From JANOMH01 sp031422295 (GTDB lineage: Bacteria; Pseudomonadota; Alphaproteobacteria; Rhodobacterales; Rhodobacteraceae), in assembly GCA_031422295.1 (NCBI GenBank), contig JANOQM010000029.1:62001-126000 (forward strand): a DNA stretch of 64,000 bases. The letters are read 5' to 3'. Both the position numbers and the translations under genes were made by a program. The notes beneath the pieces are model-generated. The model was given only the letters and a program-made list of their open reading frames with translations, had not been told where the DNA came from and did no database searches. Below are positions 1-7,777 of this stretch, one piece after another (position 1 is the stretch's first letter; each line of letters opens with the position of its first letter).

Positions 1-118
1 CCGGCCCGGCCACCGCATGACAGGCTCGGGGCTGTTCATCCTGAACCCGCCTTATGGATTTCATGCCGAAGCCGCCCGGCTGACGGCGCTTTATGCGACT
101 TTGGCGGTGCAGCCGTGA
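1..118 (+). CDS. rlmJ: RlmJ 23S rRNA (adenine-N6) methyltransferase, C-terminal end only
   Basis: Only the last 38 codons lie in the window; the gene starts upstream. The visible tail carries GSGLFILNPPYGF, the conserved C-terminal block of RlmJ, which methylates A2030 of 23S rRNA using S-adenosylmethionine. The stop codon TGA (116-118) overlaps by one base the ATG of the next gene (118-120), so the two are probably co-transcribed. The family assignment rests on this short block alone; the catalytic DPPY motif would be further upstream and cannot be checked. Confidence 0.75.
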   Translation, partial: RPGHRMTGSGLFILNPPYGFHAEAARLTALYATLAVQP

Positions 119-1020
119 TGTTGCCGTTTCACACGTCGGATGTGTTCACAACGACGCCATATGCAGGCAATCCGCTGGCTGTGGTCCTAGGCGCAGGCAG
201 TTTGACCACAGCACAAATGCAAACCATTGCCGCCGAGTTCAACCTGTCCGAGACGATTTTTGTCCGCCCGGCGCTGCACCCCGCACATACCGCCGAAGTG
301 CGGATTTTCTTTCCAACAGGTGAGATCCCTTTTGCCGGACATCCAACGATTGGTTGCGCTGTGCTTTTGGCCGAAATGGCCAATGGCCCCGGTGATTGGG
401 AATGTCTGATCACGCTTGAGGAACAGGCCGGGCTGGTTCCGGTTTCGGTCATCCGCCGGGCCGGAATAACCACCGCCGAACTGACCGCGCCGGTCATTCC
501 GCATGCCTGTCCCGACCAGACAATTGCCCCCGTAGTGGTGATGGCCGCCGCCCTTGGACTGGCTGAAGCCGACATCGGTTTTGACAATCACAGGCCGGGC
601 ATCTGGGCCGGCGGGCCAGCGTTCATTTATGTCCCGGTGTCCGGACTGCCCGCTTTGGCCCGCGCCCGTGTTCAGGAACCGGCGTGGTCTGCGCTGACCG
701 CCTTTGACCCGCAAATCGGCGTTTACCTTTAGACAACCGGCACGGATGTTGATTTTCAGGCCCGCATGTTTGCCCCCGGTTCTGGCATACCCGAAGACCC
801 GGCCACCGGATCGGCCAGCGCCATCCTTGCCGCGCAATTGCAGGCCGCCGGGCGGATCGGCCCCGGCACCACCCGGTTTCGATTGCGTCAAGGCGTCGAA
901 ATGGGCCGCTCCAGCGAGATTGGTCTGACTGTCGAGGCTACAGCCGCAGCCCTGACTGCGGTGCGCATCGCCGGATCGGCAGTACAGATATCTATGGGCC
1001 AGCTGTCCCCGCCCGCATAA
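118..1020 (+). pseudogene. PhzF-family isomerase gene interrupted by an in-frame TAG
   Basis: Read through, the frame gives about 300 residues, the normal size of PhzF-family isomerases/epimerases. The N-terminal half begins with the family block DVFTTTPYAGNPLAVV and carries NLSETIFV, whose glutamate is residue 45, the position of the PhzF general acid/base. The frame is cut by TAG at 730-732 (codon 205). The same frame then continues for 95 codons with the second-half family motif IPEDPATGSASA and stops at 1018-1020. A single amber codon therefore splits an otherwise intact gene. It could be a nonsense mutation, a sequencing error or suppressed. If unsuppressed, the truncated product lacks the second domain of the two-domain fold and should be inactive. 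The physiological substrate of this subfamily is unknown. Confidence 0.8.
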
Positions 1021-1068
1021 GCGGCACATAATCAGCCTCTGCCCGCGTGTTTATGTTACGCTGACCAC

Positions 1069-1359
1069 ATGCGCCGCGCCCGGCCCGTGCTGTTCTGCCT
1101 GCTGCTTCGCCTAATACCGGGCTGCGACCGGCCGATTTGCGTTGTCGCTGCCGAAAGTCTGCGCCTTGGCCCGTTGGGCGGGCAACAGGTCGGATTCGCC
1201 CGCCAAGGTGATCTGGCTGATATCGCCGGGTTGGCGATCAGCAATCAAGACCCCGAAGGCATCGCCCTGGATGCGGTCGCGTTTGACGGGGCCGAACCGA
1301 CCAGCCGGCTGCTGCCCCCGAAATCGGATTCTCGCCAGACCGTGTCGGGATCGGGATAG
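1069..1359 (+). CDS. Small hypothetical protein, possibly exported
   Basis: A 96-codon frame whose third positions are mostly G or C, like the neighbours, and which fills the gap between the PhzF remnant and the EamA gene. The N-terminus is basic then hydrophobic (MRRARPVLFCLLLRLIPGC), which resembles a short signal sequence; the cysteine is not in a good lipobox because of the proline at -2. The rest is rich in Gly, Ala, Asp and Leu with no motif I recognise. The frame may be the remnant of a longer gene. No convincing ribosome binding site precedes the ATG. Confidence 0.35.
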   Translation: MRRARPVLFCLLLRLIPGCDRPICVVAAESLRLGPLGGQQVGFARQGDLADIAGLAISNQDPEGIALDAVAFDGAEPTSRLLPPKSDSRQTVSGSG

Positions 1360-1407
1360 ACCGCACCTGTGCCAGTCCTGATCCTGCCCGCAACAGCGGA
1401 GGGCCAG

Positions 1408-2283
1408 ATGCAATACAAGACCGGGGTCATCTTGGTGATCAGTGCAGGCATCCTGTGGTCGCTGATGGGGCTGACGATCCGGCTGCTCGACAGCGCTACC
1501 ACATGGCAGGTTTTGTTTTGGCGGCCTGTGGGCATGATCCCGGTTCTGGCTGGTTATGTCTGGTGGCGGCACGGTGGTCTGATAGGCCCGATGTTCCAGA
1601 TCGGTCGGGCCGGGGTGGTTGCCGGGCTGGGGCTGGTCCTGGCCTTTGGCGGGGCAGTTTATGCGATCCAGTCCACGACCATTGCCAATGCCGTATTCCT
1701 GTTTTCCGCCACGCCGTTCTTTTCAGCCGTTCTGGGCTGGGTTCTTTTGCGCGAAAAAGTCCGCCCGGCGACATGGGTCGCAATAGCAATCGCCGTGCTG
1801 GGCATGGCCATTATGGTGCGCGAAGGGGTCAGTAGGGGTGACATGTCCGGAAATCTGGCGGCCATCGCATCGGCCTTTGGCTTTGCCGTGTTCGCTGTTA
1901 TGGCGCGTTGGGGCAAGCTGGCCGATATGCTGCCTGCGGTCATACTGGGCGGATTGTTTTCCATGGCTCTGGCCGCTGTGGCTTTGGGGGTTCAAGGCCG
2001 GTCTTTGGCACCATCATCCATGGATATCGGGATTATCACATTGGCGGGCGCGGTTATTCTGGGCGTTGGTCTCGCCCTGTTTACCTTGGGCAGCCGGGTG
2101 GTGCCCGCCGCCGAGGCGACATTGCTGACCATGCTTGAGATCATCCTTGGCCCGGTCTGGGTCTGGCTGCTGCTGGGCGAAAGCGCCAGTCAGATGACTT
2201 TTGTCGGCGGTGCCGTGGTTTTGTCAGCGGTGGCTTTGAACGCGGTCACTGGTCTGCGGCTGGCGCAGTCACAACCCGGCTAA
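1408..2283 (+). CDS. EamA/DMT-family transporter
   Basis: A 291-residue integral membrane protein with about ten hydrophobic segments in two homologous halves, the layout of drug/metabolite (EamA, RhaT-like) permeases. The first half opens with a hydrophobic helix holding SAGILWSLMGL and the second repeat starts near residue 145 with NLAAIASAFGFAVFAVMARW. The ATG at 1408 is preferred over upstream starts because GGAGGG lies at 1398-1403 at ideal spacing and the protein then begins right at helix 1. The family exports or imports small metabolites; the substrate cannot be predicted. It appears to be a single gene. Confidence 0.85.
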   Translation: MQYKTGVILVISAGILWSLMGLTIRLLDSATTWQVLFWRPVGMIPVLAGYVWWRHGGLIGPMFQIGRAGVVAGLGLVLAFGGAVYAIQSTTIANAVFLFSATPFFSAVLGWVLLREKVRPATWVAIAIAVLGMAIMVREGVSRGDMSGNLAAIASAFGFAVFAVMARWGKLADMLPAVILGGLFSMALAAVALGVQGRSLAPSSMDIGIITLAGAVILGVGLALFTLGSRVVPAAEATLLTMLEIILGPVWVWLLLGESASQMTFVGGAVVLSAVALNAVTGLRLAQSQPG

Positions 2284-2326
2284 GCTTTCTCTGTTCGATC
2301 AGCATTTATGGGCCTATATCCCCCTC

Positions 2327-2776
2327 ATGTTCACAGATTTTTTCAAACGGCTGACCGCCCCCGCCCATCACCCGCTGCCGCCACTTGACGCAAGATTGGC
2401 CCTTGGGGCCCTTCTGGTGCGAGTGGCCAAGGCCGATCATACCTATGTCTATCTGGAAATCGCCCGGATCGACCGCATCCTTGGGCTGCGCTATGGGCTG
2501 AACACCGTCGATGCGGCCAAACTGCGCGCCACGTGTGAGGCAGTTGAACACGAAGCCCCCGATACGGTCCGCTTCACCCGCGCGATCAAAGACGCGGTGC
2601 CTTACGAAGATCGCTCGTCAGTGATCGAGGCTTTGTGGGAAATTGTGTTGGCCGATGGCATCCGCGACGCCGAAGAGGACACCTTGTTGCGGATGATTGC
2701 GCCGCTGCTGGGGGTCGAGGATCAGGACAGCGCGATTATCCGCAAACGCGTCGAAGCCCGGCTGAATATCGTATGA
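2327..2776 (+). CDS. TerB-like / DjlA N-terminal-type domain protein
   Basis: A 149-residue, all-helical soluble protein of the TerB-like superfamily, recognised by the paired acidic helical motifs ALLVRVAKADHTYVYLEIARI near residue 28 and ALWEIVLADGIRDAEED near residue 105. These Asp/Glu-rich loops repeat the two-fold TerB fold that can bind metal. The family includes tellurite-resistance TerB and the membrane end of DjlA co-chaperones, but its role here is unknown. The TGA stop overlaps the ATG of the following PhnD-like gene (ATGA at 2773-2776), so the two are translationally coupled. Confidence 0.7.
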   Translation: MFTDFFKRLTAPAHHPLPPLDARLALGALLVRVAKADHTYVYLEIARIDRILGLRYGLNTVDAAKLRATCEAVEHEAPDTVRFTRAIKDAVPYEDRSSVIEALWEIVLADGIRDAEEDTLLRMIAPLLGVEDQDSAIIRKRVEARLNIV

Positions 2777-3531
2777 TTGCCAATTTGCCGATGTATCTGT
2801 GGCCTGCCAATATTGCGGCACATGACCGGCTGTGGGCGCTGATCCGCGACGGGTTGCGCGGGCGAGGCATCGCCGCCCCCGATAGCCTTGATTATATAAC
2901 CAATCACATGGACGGCTGGGCGCGGCCCGATCAGGTCCTGAGCATGATCTGCAACTTGCCTTACCGTGCACAATTCCGGGGCAAGGTCACGCTGATTGGC
3001 GCCGGCGACTATGCGCTGGCCGGGGTCGCGCCCGGCTATTACCATTCGGTGTTTGTAGTGCGGGCCGACGATCCGGCGGCAAGTCTGGCCGAAGCATCCG
3101 CCTATCCCATGGCGATCAACGAACCCTTGTCAAATTCCGGCTGGGGCATGCCACAGCAATACGCGCTGTCCCAAGGTTTGTCGCTGAACGCCGTATTGCG
3201 CACCGGCGCGCACCGCGAAAGTCTGCGCGCGGTGGTCGAGGGGCGAGCTGACCTTGCGGCTTTGGATGGCATCACCTGGCTCAATATGCAGCGCTGGGAA
3301 CCGCTGGCCGCGCGGGCCAAGGTGATCGGACATACCCACGCCACCCCCGGCATGACCTTTGTAACCGCCGCACGACAAGACCCCGTGCCGTATTTTGCAG
3401 CGATATCTGACGCGATTGCGTCCCTTGAAACCGCTGACCGGGAACTGCTGAATTTGCGTGGGATCATCGCCCTGCCTGATGCAGCCTATGACATCCCACT
3501 GCCACCGTATCCGGCAAACTTTCCGGTCTGA
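2773..3531 (+). CDS. PhnD-like phosphate/phosphonate-binding-type protein lacking a signal peptide
   Basis: A 252-residue protein resembling the periplasmic binding proteins of phosphate/phosphite/phosphonate ABC transporters. Family features include YHSVFVVRADDPAASL around residue 87, NEPLSNSGWGMPQQYAL near residue 115 and the hinge block GRADLAALDGITW near residue 157. Unlike true PhnD proteins it starts directly with the fold (MIANLPMYLWPANIAAHDRL) and has no signal peptide; the start is fixed by the ATGA overlap with the TerB-like gene and no transporter subunits follow. A cytoplasmic ligand-binding or enzymatic role is therefore more likely than uptake. The ligand is unknown. Confidence 0.65.
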   Translation: MIANLPMYLWPANIAAHDRLWALIRDGLRGRGIAAPDSLDYITNHMDGWARPDQVLSMICNLPYRAQFRGKVTLIGAGDYALAGVAPGYYHSVFVVRADDPAASLAEASAYPMAINEPLSNSGWGMPQQYALSQGLSLNAVLRTGAHRESLRAVVEGRADLAALDGITWLNMQRWEPLAARAKVIGHTHATPGMTFVTAARQDPVPYFAAISDAIASLETADRELLNLRGIIALPDAAYDIPLPPYPANFPV

Positions 3532-3641
3532 GCAGCCGATTTGCTCGTTTGGGCCTATTTTCCCTAGGGTCACTCAGATTGAACATTGCAAAGGTGCCAA
3601 GAATCGCGACGTAATCCTGTCACAACGGGGTAATCCATATC

Positions 3642-4439
3642 GTGAAAAACACGACGCCTAGCAAAGACACCGCAACGCCGGTGATCGAAATTCGCAATCT
3701 GCATAAATCCTTTGGTTCGCTGGAGGTGTTGAAAGGCGTGGATATCGTGGCCCCGGCAGGTCATGTGGTAGCGATGATTGGCTCATCCGGGTCGGGCAAG
3801 TCCACCCTGCTGCGTTGCGCCAACCTGCTCGAGGACAGCCAGCAAGGCGACATTCTGTTTCAGGGCGAGGCCGTGAAATGGAAGGGTGCTGGCGCCAACC
3901 GCCGACCTGCCGACCATGCCCAGATGATCCGCATCCGCACCAATCTGTCGATGGTGTTCCAGCAGTTCAATCTGTGGGCCCATATGACGATTCTGCAAAA
4001 CGTCATGGAGGCCCCTCTGACCGTGCTGAAACGCGACAAGGCCGAGGTTGAGGCCGCCGCGCGTGGCTATCTGGCAAAAGTCGGGATCGGCGAGAAATGC
4101 GATGCCTATCCGGCCATGTTGTCGGGTGGGCAGCAGCAGCGCGCCGCCATCGCCCGTGCCTTGTGCATGGAACCGCAGGCCCTGCTGTTTGACGAGCCGA
4201 CATCCGCATTGGACCCGGAGCTGGAGCAGGAAGTGGTCCGCGTGATCAAAGCCTTGGCCGAAGAGGGGCGCACGATGATTCTTGTCACGCACGACATGCG
4301 GCTGGCGGCTGATGTGTCGGACCATACGGTTTTTCTGCACAAGGGCCTGATCGAAGAACAGGGCCCGCCGGCCGAATTGTTTGGCAATCCCAAATCCGAA
4401 CGGCTGCGCGGGTTCCTGTCCGCGACGGTGCCTGCATGA
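3642..4439 (+). CDS. Polar amino-acid-type ABC transporter ATP-binding protein
   Basis: A 265-residue ATPase of the HisP/GlnQ family. Walker A GSSGSGKST is at residues 47-55, the signature is LSGGQQQR, Walker B with D-loop is LLFDEPTSALD and the switch histidine is in VTHDM. The insert between Walker A and the Q-loop (WKGAGANRRPAD) is typical of HisP/OccP relatives. The start is GTG at 3642. It is the first gene of a transporter set that continues with two binding proteins and two permeases; its stop overlaps the next start (ATGA, 4436-4439). It should energise import of an amino acid, opine or related amine across the inner membrane. Confidence 0.9.
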   Translation: MKNTTPSKDTATPVIEIRNLHKSFGSLEVLKGVDIVAPAGHVVAMIGSSGSGKSTLLRCANLLEDSQQGDILFQGEAVKWKGAGANRRPADHAQMIRIRTNLSMVFQQFNLWAHMTILQNVMEAPLTVLKRDKAEVEAAARGYLAKVGIGEKCDAYPAMLSGGQQQRAAIARALCMEPQALLFDEPTSALDPELEQEVVRVIKALAEEGRTMILVTHDMRLAADVSDHTVFLHKGLIEEQGPPAELFGNPKSERLRGFLSATVPA

Positions 4440-5194
4440 TCCATTCGGGCGCGATCCGGTTCGCAATCACCTTGCTATTCGCTACGCCAGCGCTGGCGGA
4501 AACCCCGACCCAAGTTTCTTCACAAAGGTTGCAATCGATCACGATTGGCACCGAACCCGGCTTTGCCCCTTATATCTTTACCAATGCAGCCGGGCAGATC
4601 ACTGGCTTTGACCGTGATATGGGGGACGAATTATGCCTTCGGGCCCGGTTTGACTGTACCTGGGTAGCGGTCGGTTTTGACCAATTGATCCCGGGGCTGG
4701 CCGCCGGGCAGTTCGATCTGGTCATCGCCGGGCTGACTGACACCCCCGAACGGCGGCAGTTTGTTGATTTCACCTCGGTTTATCTGGGCGGCGGAACCAC
4801 CAATTTTTACGTCGGCCACCCCGGCGCAGCGGATGCATCAACCGCCCGGATTGCCGTGCAGGCCGGGACGTTGCAGGAAAGCTATCTGCTGGCGCAGGGG
4901 CTGAATTGCATGGGCTATCCGTCGAACCAAGCGGCTTTGGATGCTGTCATTTCCGGGGCTGCCGATCTTGCCTTTGGCGCTGATGCCTTCATGCAGCACG
5001 CCACCCTGTCCAGCCACCGCGATCTGCGCATTCTGGGACAGATTGATACCGAAGTGACCGGGGCGGCGATTGCCCTTGGTCAGCACAACGATGCGCTGCG
5101 GGCCCGGCTGGATGCCGTGCTGACAGCCATGCGCGAGGATGGCACGATTGACCAACTCGCCGCTAAATGGTTTCCGGTCGAAGATGACGTTTGA
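4436..5194 (+). CDS. ABC transporter substrate-binding protein (SBP_bac_3), first of two
   Basis: A 252-residue periplasmic binding protein. A hydrophobic signal peptide ends in TPALA near residue 21. The mature part carries IGTEPGFAPYIF, GFDRDMGDELC and FDLVIAGLTDTPERRQFVDFT, the standard family-3 blocks that contact the alpha-amino and carboxyl groups of bound amino acids. The arginine that normally binds the carboxylate is seen in the TPERRQ segment. Two cysteines (DELCLRARFDC) are conserved in the second binding protein as well. It overlaps the ATPase gene by four bases and is a diverged copy of the gene at 5235. Confidence 0.88.
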   Translation: MIHSGAIRFAITLLFATPALAETPTQVSSQRLQSITIGTEPGFAPYIFTNAAGQITGFDRDMGDELCLRARFDCTWVAVGFDQLIPGLAAGQFDLVIAGLTDTPERRQFVDFTSVYLGGGTTNFYVGHPGAADASTARIAVQAGTLQESYLLAQGLNCMGYPSNQAALDAVISGAADLAFGADAFMQHATLSSHRDLRILGQIDTEVTGAAIALGQHNDALRARLDAVLTAMREDGTIDQLAAKWFPVEDDV

Positions 5195-5234
5195 CCGGAT
5201 TCACGCAATTCCCACCTCAAGATTGGAGAGACTC

Positions 5235-5960
5235 TTGAAAAACCTGATCGTAACGACCGCCGTTCTTGCCCTCACCGCAGGTATGGCACTGGCCCAAGAC
5301 ACCGTCCGCATGGGCACCGAAGGCGCGTATCCTCCCTATAATTTCATCAATGATGCTGGCGAAGTTGACGGCTTCGAACGGGAACTGGGCGATGAACTGT
5401 GTCTGCGCGCCGCACTGACCTGCGAATGGGTTACCAATGAATGGGACAGCATCATTCCGAACCTCGTGTCGGGCAATTATGATGTAATCATCGCGGGCAT
5501 GAGCATCACCGCCGAACGCGATGAAGTCATTGATTTCACCCAAGACTACTACCCGCCAACCGCCTCGGCCTATGTCGCTTTGGCGGCTGACGCCGATATC
5601 ATGGGCGGCATGGTTGCAGCCCAAGTATCGACTATTCAGGCAGGCTATGTGGCCTCCTCCGGCGCGACCCTGATTGAGTTTGCAACCCCCGATGAAACCA
5701 TTGCCGCTGTGCGCAGTGGCGAGGCAATTGCCGTGTTGGCCGACTACGACTTTCTGGCGCCTCTGGTCGAGGCTTCGGCTGGCGAGTTGATGTTTGTGGG
5801 CGAGCCTGTTCCCTTGGGCGGCGGCGTTGGCATGGGTCTGCGCGAAACGGATACAGACCTGAAGGCGTCGCTGGATGCTGCCATCACCGCGATGAAAGCT
5901 GATGGGTCGTTGAACACCTTGCTCGTCAAATGGTTCGGCGATGCCGTAACCACCTACTGA
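5235..5960 (+). CDS. ABC transporter substrate-binding protein (SBP_bac_3), second of two
   Basis: A 241-residue periplasmic binding protein with the same fold blocks as its upstream neighbour: MGTEGAYPPYNF, GFERELGDELC and YDVIIAGMSITAERDEVIDFT. The start is taken as TTG at 5235 because GGAGAG lies about six bases upstream and the resulting N-terminus (MKNLIVTTAVLALTAGMALA) is a clean signal peptide cleaved before QDT; no ATG precedes the signal. It is followed by a strong hairpin at 5971-5995, as often seen after the highly expressed binding-protein gene of an ABC operon. It probably delivers the main substrate to the permeases downstream. Confidence 0.88.
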   Translation: MKNLIVTTAVLALTAGMALAQDTVRMGTEGAYPPYNFINDAGEVDGFERELGDELCLRAALTCEWVTNEWDSIIPNLVSGNYDVIIAGMSITAERDEVIDFTQDYYPPTASAYVALAADADIMGGMVAAQVSTIQAGYVASSGATLIEFATPDETIAAVRSGEAIAVLADYDFLAPLVEASAGELMFVGEPVPLGGGVGMGLRETDTDLKASLDAAITAMKADGSLNTLLVKWFGDAVTTY

Positions 5961-5970
5961 TCCAAAGGAC

Positions 5971-5995
5971 GGGGCAGCCAGACGCAGGCTGCCCC
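5971..5995 (+). terminator. Intercistronic hairpin between binding protein and permease genes
   Basis: Perfect inverted repeat GGGGCAGCC (5971-5979), 7-base loop, GGCTGCCCC (5987-5995), 10 bases after the binding-protein stop. There is no U-run behind it and the next gene starts at 6004. It is likelier a 3'-end stabiliser or partial terminator that raises binding-protein mRNA over permease mRNA than a full terminator. Confidence 0.7.
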
Positions 5996-6003
5996 ACCCC
6001 AAA

Positions 6004-6888
6004 ATGTTCAGCATGTGCGCAACCCCGGATACCCTGCCCAGCATCAGCTGGCTGCTGTGCTATCTGACCACGGCCAAGCATATGTCGTTGTATTATTCCT
6101 TTGGCACCGTGCTGACCCTACTGGCGATTACCGCCCCCGCTGCCCTTGCCTTTGGCTTTGGCGGGGCGATGGCCGCCCGCAGCCGGATCTGGCCAGTGCA
6201 GTGGTTCGGCAAGGCCTATGTCAGCATCGTGCGCGGCGTGCCGGATATCGCGTTTTTCCTGTTTTTCGTCATCGCCCTGGACCAGGGATTTGAATGGCTA
6301 CGACACAAGATCAAATGCCCTGACTGGGATCAGCCGATCCGGCAGGGCAGCGACTTTATCGTCTGTGATCCGGCAAAATTGCCCTTGGGCAATGCCGCAC
6401 AATGGGTCCACGAGGTTTATGGATTTTCGCTGGCCGTCCTGACCTTTTCCATCGTGTTCGGGGCGTTTGCTGCCAATGTGATGTATGGCGCGATGCGGGC
6501 TGTGCCCCGGCCACAGCTGGAAACCGCCGAAGCCTATGGCATGTCGCGCAGCCAGACCTTCTGGCGCATCCTCGTGCCGCAAATGTGGGTCTTTGCCCTG
6601 CCCGGATTGTCCAACCTGTGGATGGTATTGATCAAATCGACGCCCCTGCTGTTCCTGCTGGGGGTCGAGGATATTGTGTATTGGTCCCGCGAACTGGGCG
6701 GCACCAAGACCCCGCAATTCACCGATTACCCGCATGGCGACTGGCGGGTCTGGTATTTCCTGTTTCTGCTGATCTTTTATCTATGCTTCACCAAAGTATC
6801 AGAGATCGTGCTGGAACGGCTGATGTTGCGACTGACCAAAGGCCAGGCCACAGCTGGCGGCGAAGCCCAGCGAAAGGCGGCGGCATGA
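6004..6888 (+). CDS. Polar amino-acid ABC transporter permease (HisQ-type)
   Basis: A 294-residue inner-membrane permease. The cytoplasmic coupling (EAA) loop is ETAEAYGMSRSQTFWRILVPQM, broken here as ETAEAYGMSRSQTF then WRILVPQM, near residue 172. An early segment VSIVRGVPDIAFFLFF is the typical HisQ/HisM motif. An unusually long polar insertion (about residues 95-130, with three cysteines in the N-terminal half of the protein) separates helices and is not standard for short HisQ proteins, but occurs in some alphaproteobacterial relatives. It overlaps the second permease gene (ATGA at 6885-6888); the two should form a heterodimer. Confidence 0.85.
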   Translation: MFSMCATPDTLPSISWLLCYLTTAKHMSLYYSFGTVLTLLAITAPAALAFGFGGAMAARSRIWPVQWFGKAYVSIVRGVPDIAFFLFFVIALDQGFEWLRHKIKCPDWDQPIRQGSDFIVCDPAKLPLGNAAQWVHEVYGFSLAVLTFSIVFGAFAANVMYGAMRAVPRPQLETAEAYGMSRSQTFWRILVPQMWVFALPGLSNLWMVLIKSTPLLFLLGVEDIVYWSRELGGTKTPQFTDYPHGDWRVWYFLFLLIFYLCFTKVSEIVLERLMLRLTKGQATAGGEAQRKAAA

Positions 6889-7691
6889 CCTGTTGGGAAA
6901 CCATCTCCGCCTACTGGCTGCGCTCGCTTGGGTTCGGGGAAAAGCTGCTGCCGGCCACCGATTTTACGCTGTGCCAGCAGGTCACGTTGATCGGGTCGGG
7001 GATGATCTGGAACCTGTATTTCGGCATTCTGGCGCTGATTACCGGGTTTGTGCTGGCCACCGCGGTGGCAGTCGGCAAAGGCTCGCGGTACATCTGGCTG
7101 CGCAAGCCCTGCGAATGGTTCATCTTTCTGTTCCGCGGCTCGCCGTTGTTCATCCAGTTCTTTTTCGCCTATTTCCTGTTTCTCAGCGTCAAACAAACTT
7201 CCCCCGCCTTGGGGGCGTTAACTGCCGCGTGGCTGGGCGCACTTGTGGTGCTGTTTCTGAATACCGCCGCCTATTCGGCTGAGATATTTTACGGCGCGCT
7301 ACGATCGATCCCCAAGGGCGACACCGACGCCGCCGATGCCTACGGCCTGTCCGGTTGGGCAAGGTTCCGCCGGGTGATCTGGCCCACGATGCTGCGGCTG
7401 GCATGGCCCGCTTATACGAACGAGGCGATATTCCTGTTTCACGCCACCACGCTGGTGTTTTTCAGTGGCTTTCCGGCGGTTCAACAGCGGGGTGACGCGC
7501 TGTATTATGCCGCTTATTTCGCCGACAAGACGTTCAATCCGTTCGTGCCGTACCCGATATTGGCGGGGTTTTTCATCCTGCTGACCCTGACAGTGATCGG
7601 GCTGTTTGCGCTGGTGAACGCACGGCTGAACCGGCACCTGCCACAGGAGCGGCGGACCCGGATCAAGTATCGACCCACGGTTATCCGATGA
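6885..7691 (+). CDS. Polar amino-acid ABC transporter permease (HisM-type)
   Basis: A 268-residue membrane protein and partner of the upstream permease. It contains EWFIFLFRGSPLFIQFFF near residue 77 and the EAA loop DAADAYGLSGWARFRRVIWP around residue 148, both hallmarks of HisM-type subunits. The start at 6885 is set by the ATGA overlap. Together with the ATPase and binding proteins it completes an importer; the next gene starts 86 bases further on and may also have its own promoter. Confidence 0.87.
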   Translation: MTCWETISAYWLRSLGFGEKLLPATDFTLCQQVTLIGSGMIWNLYFGILALITGFVLATAVAVGKGSRYIWLRKPCEWFIFLFRGSPLFIQFFFAYFLFLSVKQTSPALGALTAAWLGALVVLFLNTAAYSAEIFYGALRSIPKGDTDAADAYGLSGWARFRRVIWPTMLRLAWPAYTNEAIFLFHATTLVFFSGFPAVQQRGDALYYAAYFADKTFNPFVPYPILAGFFILLTLTVIGLFALVNARLNRHLPQERRTRIKYRPTVIR

Positions 7692-7720
7692 GCTGGCCGG
7701 GGATGTAAACCTGCCGCGAC

Positions 7721-7749
7721 TTGCCCTACAGCCTTTCTCAGGCTATCTG
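7721..7749 (+). promoter_or_regulatory. Possible sigma-70-like promoter before the amidotransferase gene
   Basis: TTGCCC (7721-7726), a 17-base spacer, then TATCTG (7744-7749) lie in the 86-base gap after the permease gene. Spacing is ideal but both boxes are imperfect. It could allow separate expression of the amidotransferase to oxidase genes. Confidence 0.35.
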
Positions 7750-7777
7750 TGATCTATCAGAAACCATTGGTGTTCTT

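Noticed and set aside
187..1029. 280-codon minus-strand frame opposite the PhzF remnant
   Set aside because: The plus strand carries the PhzF motifs in both halves; the minus frame has none and is open only because of GC bias.
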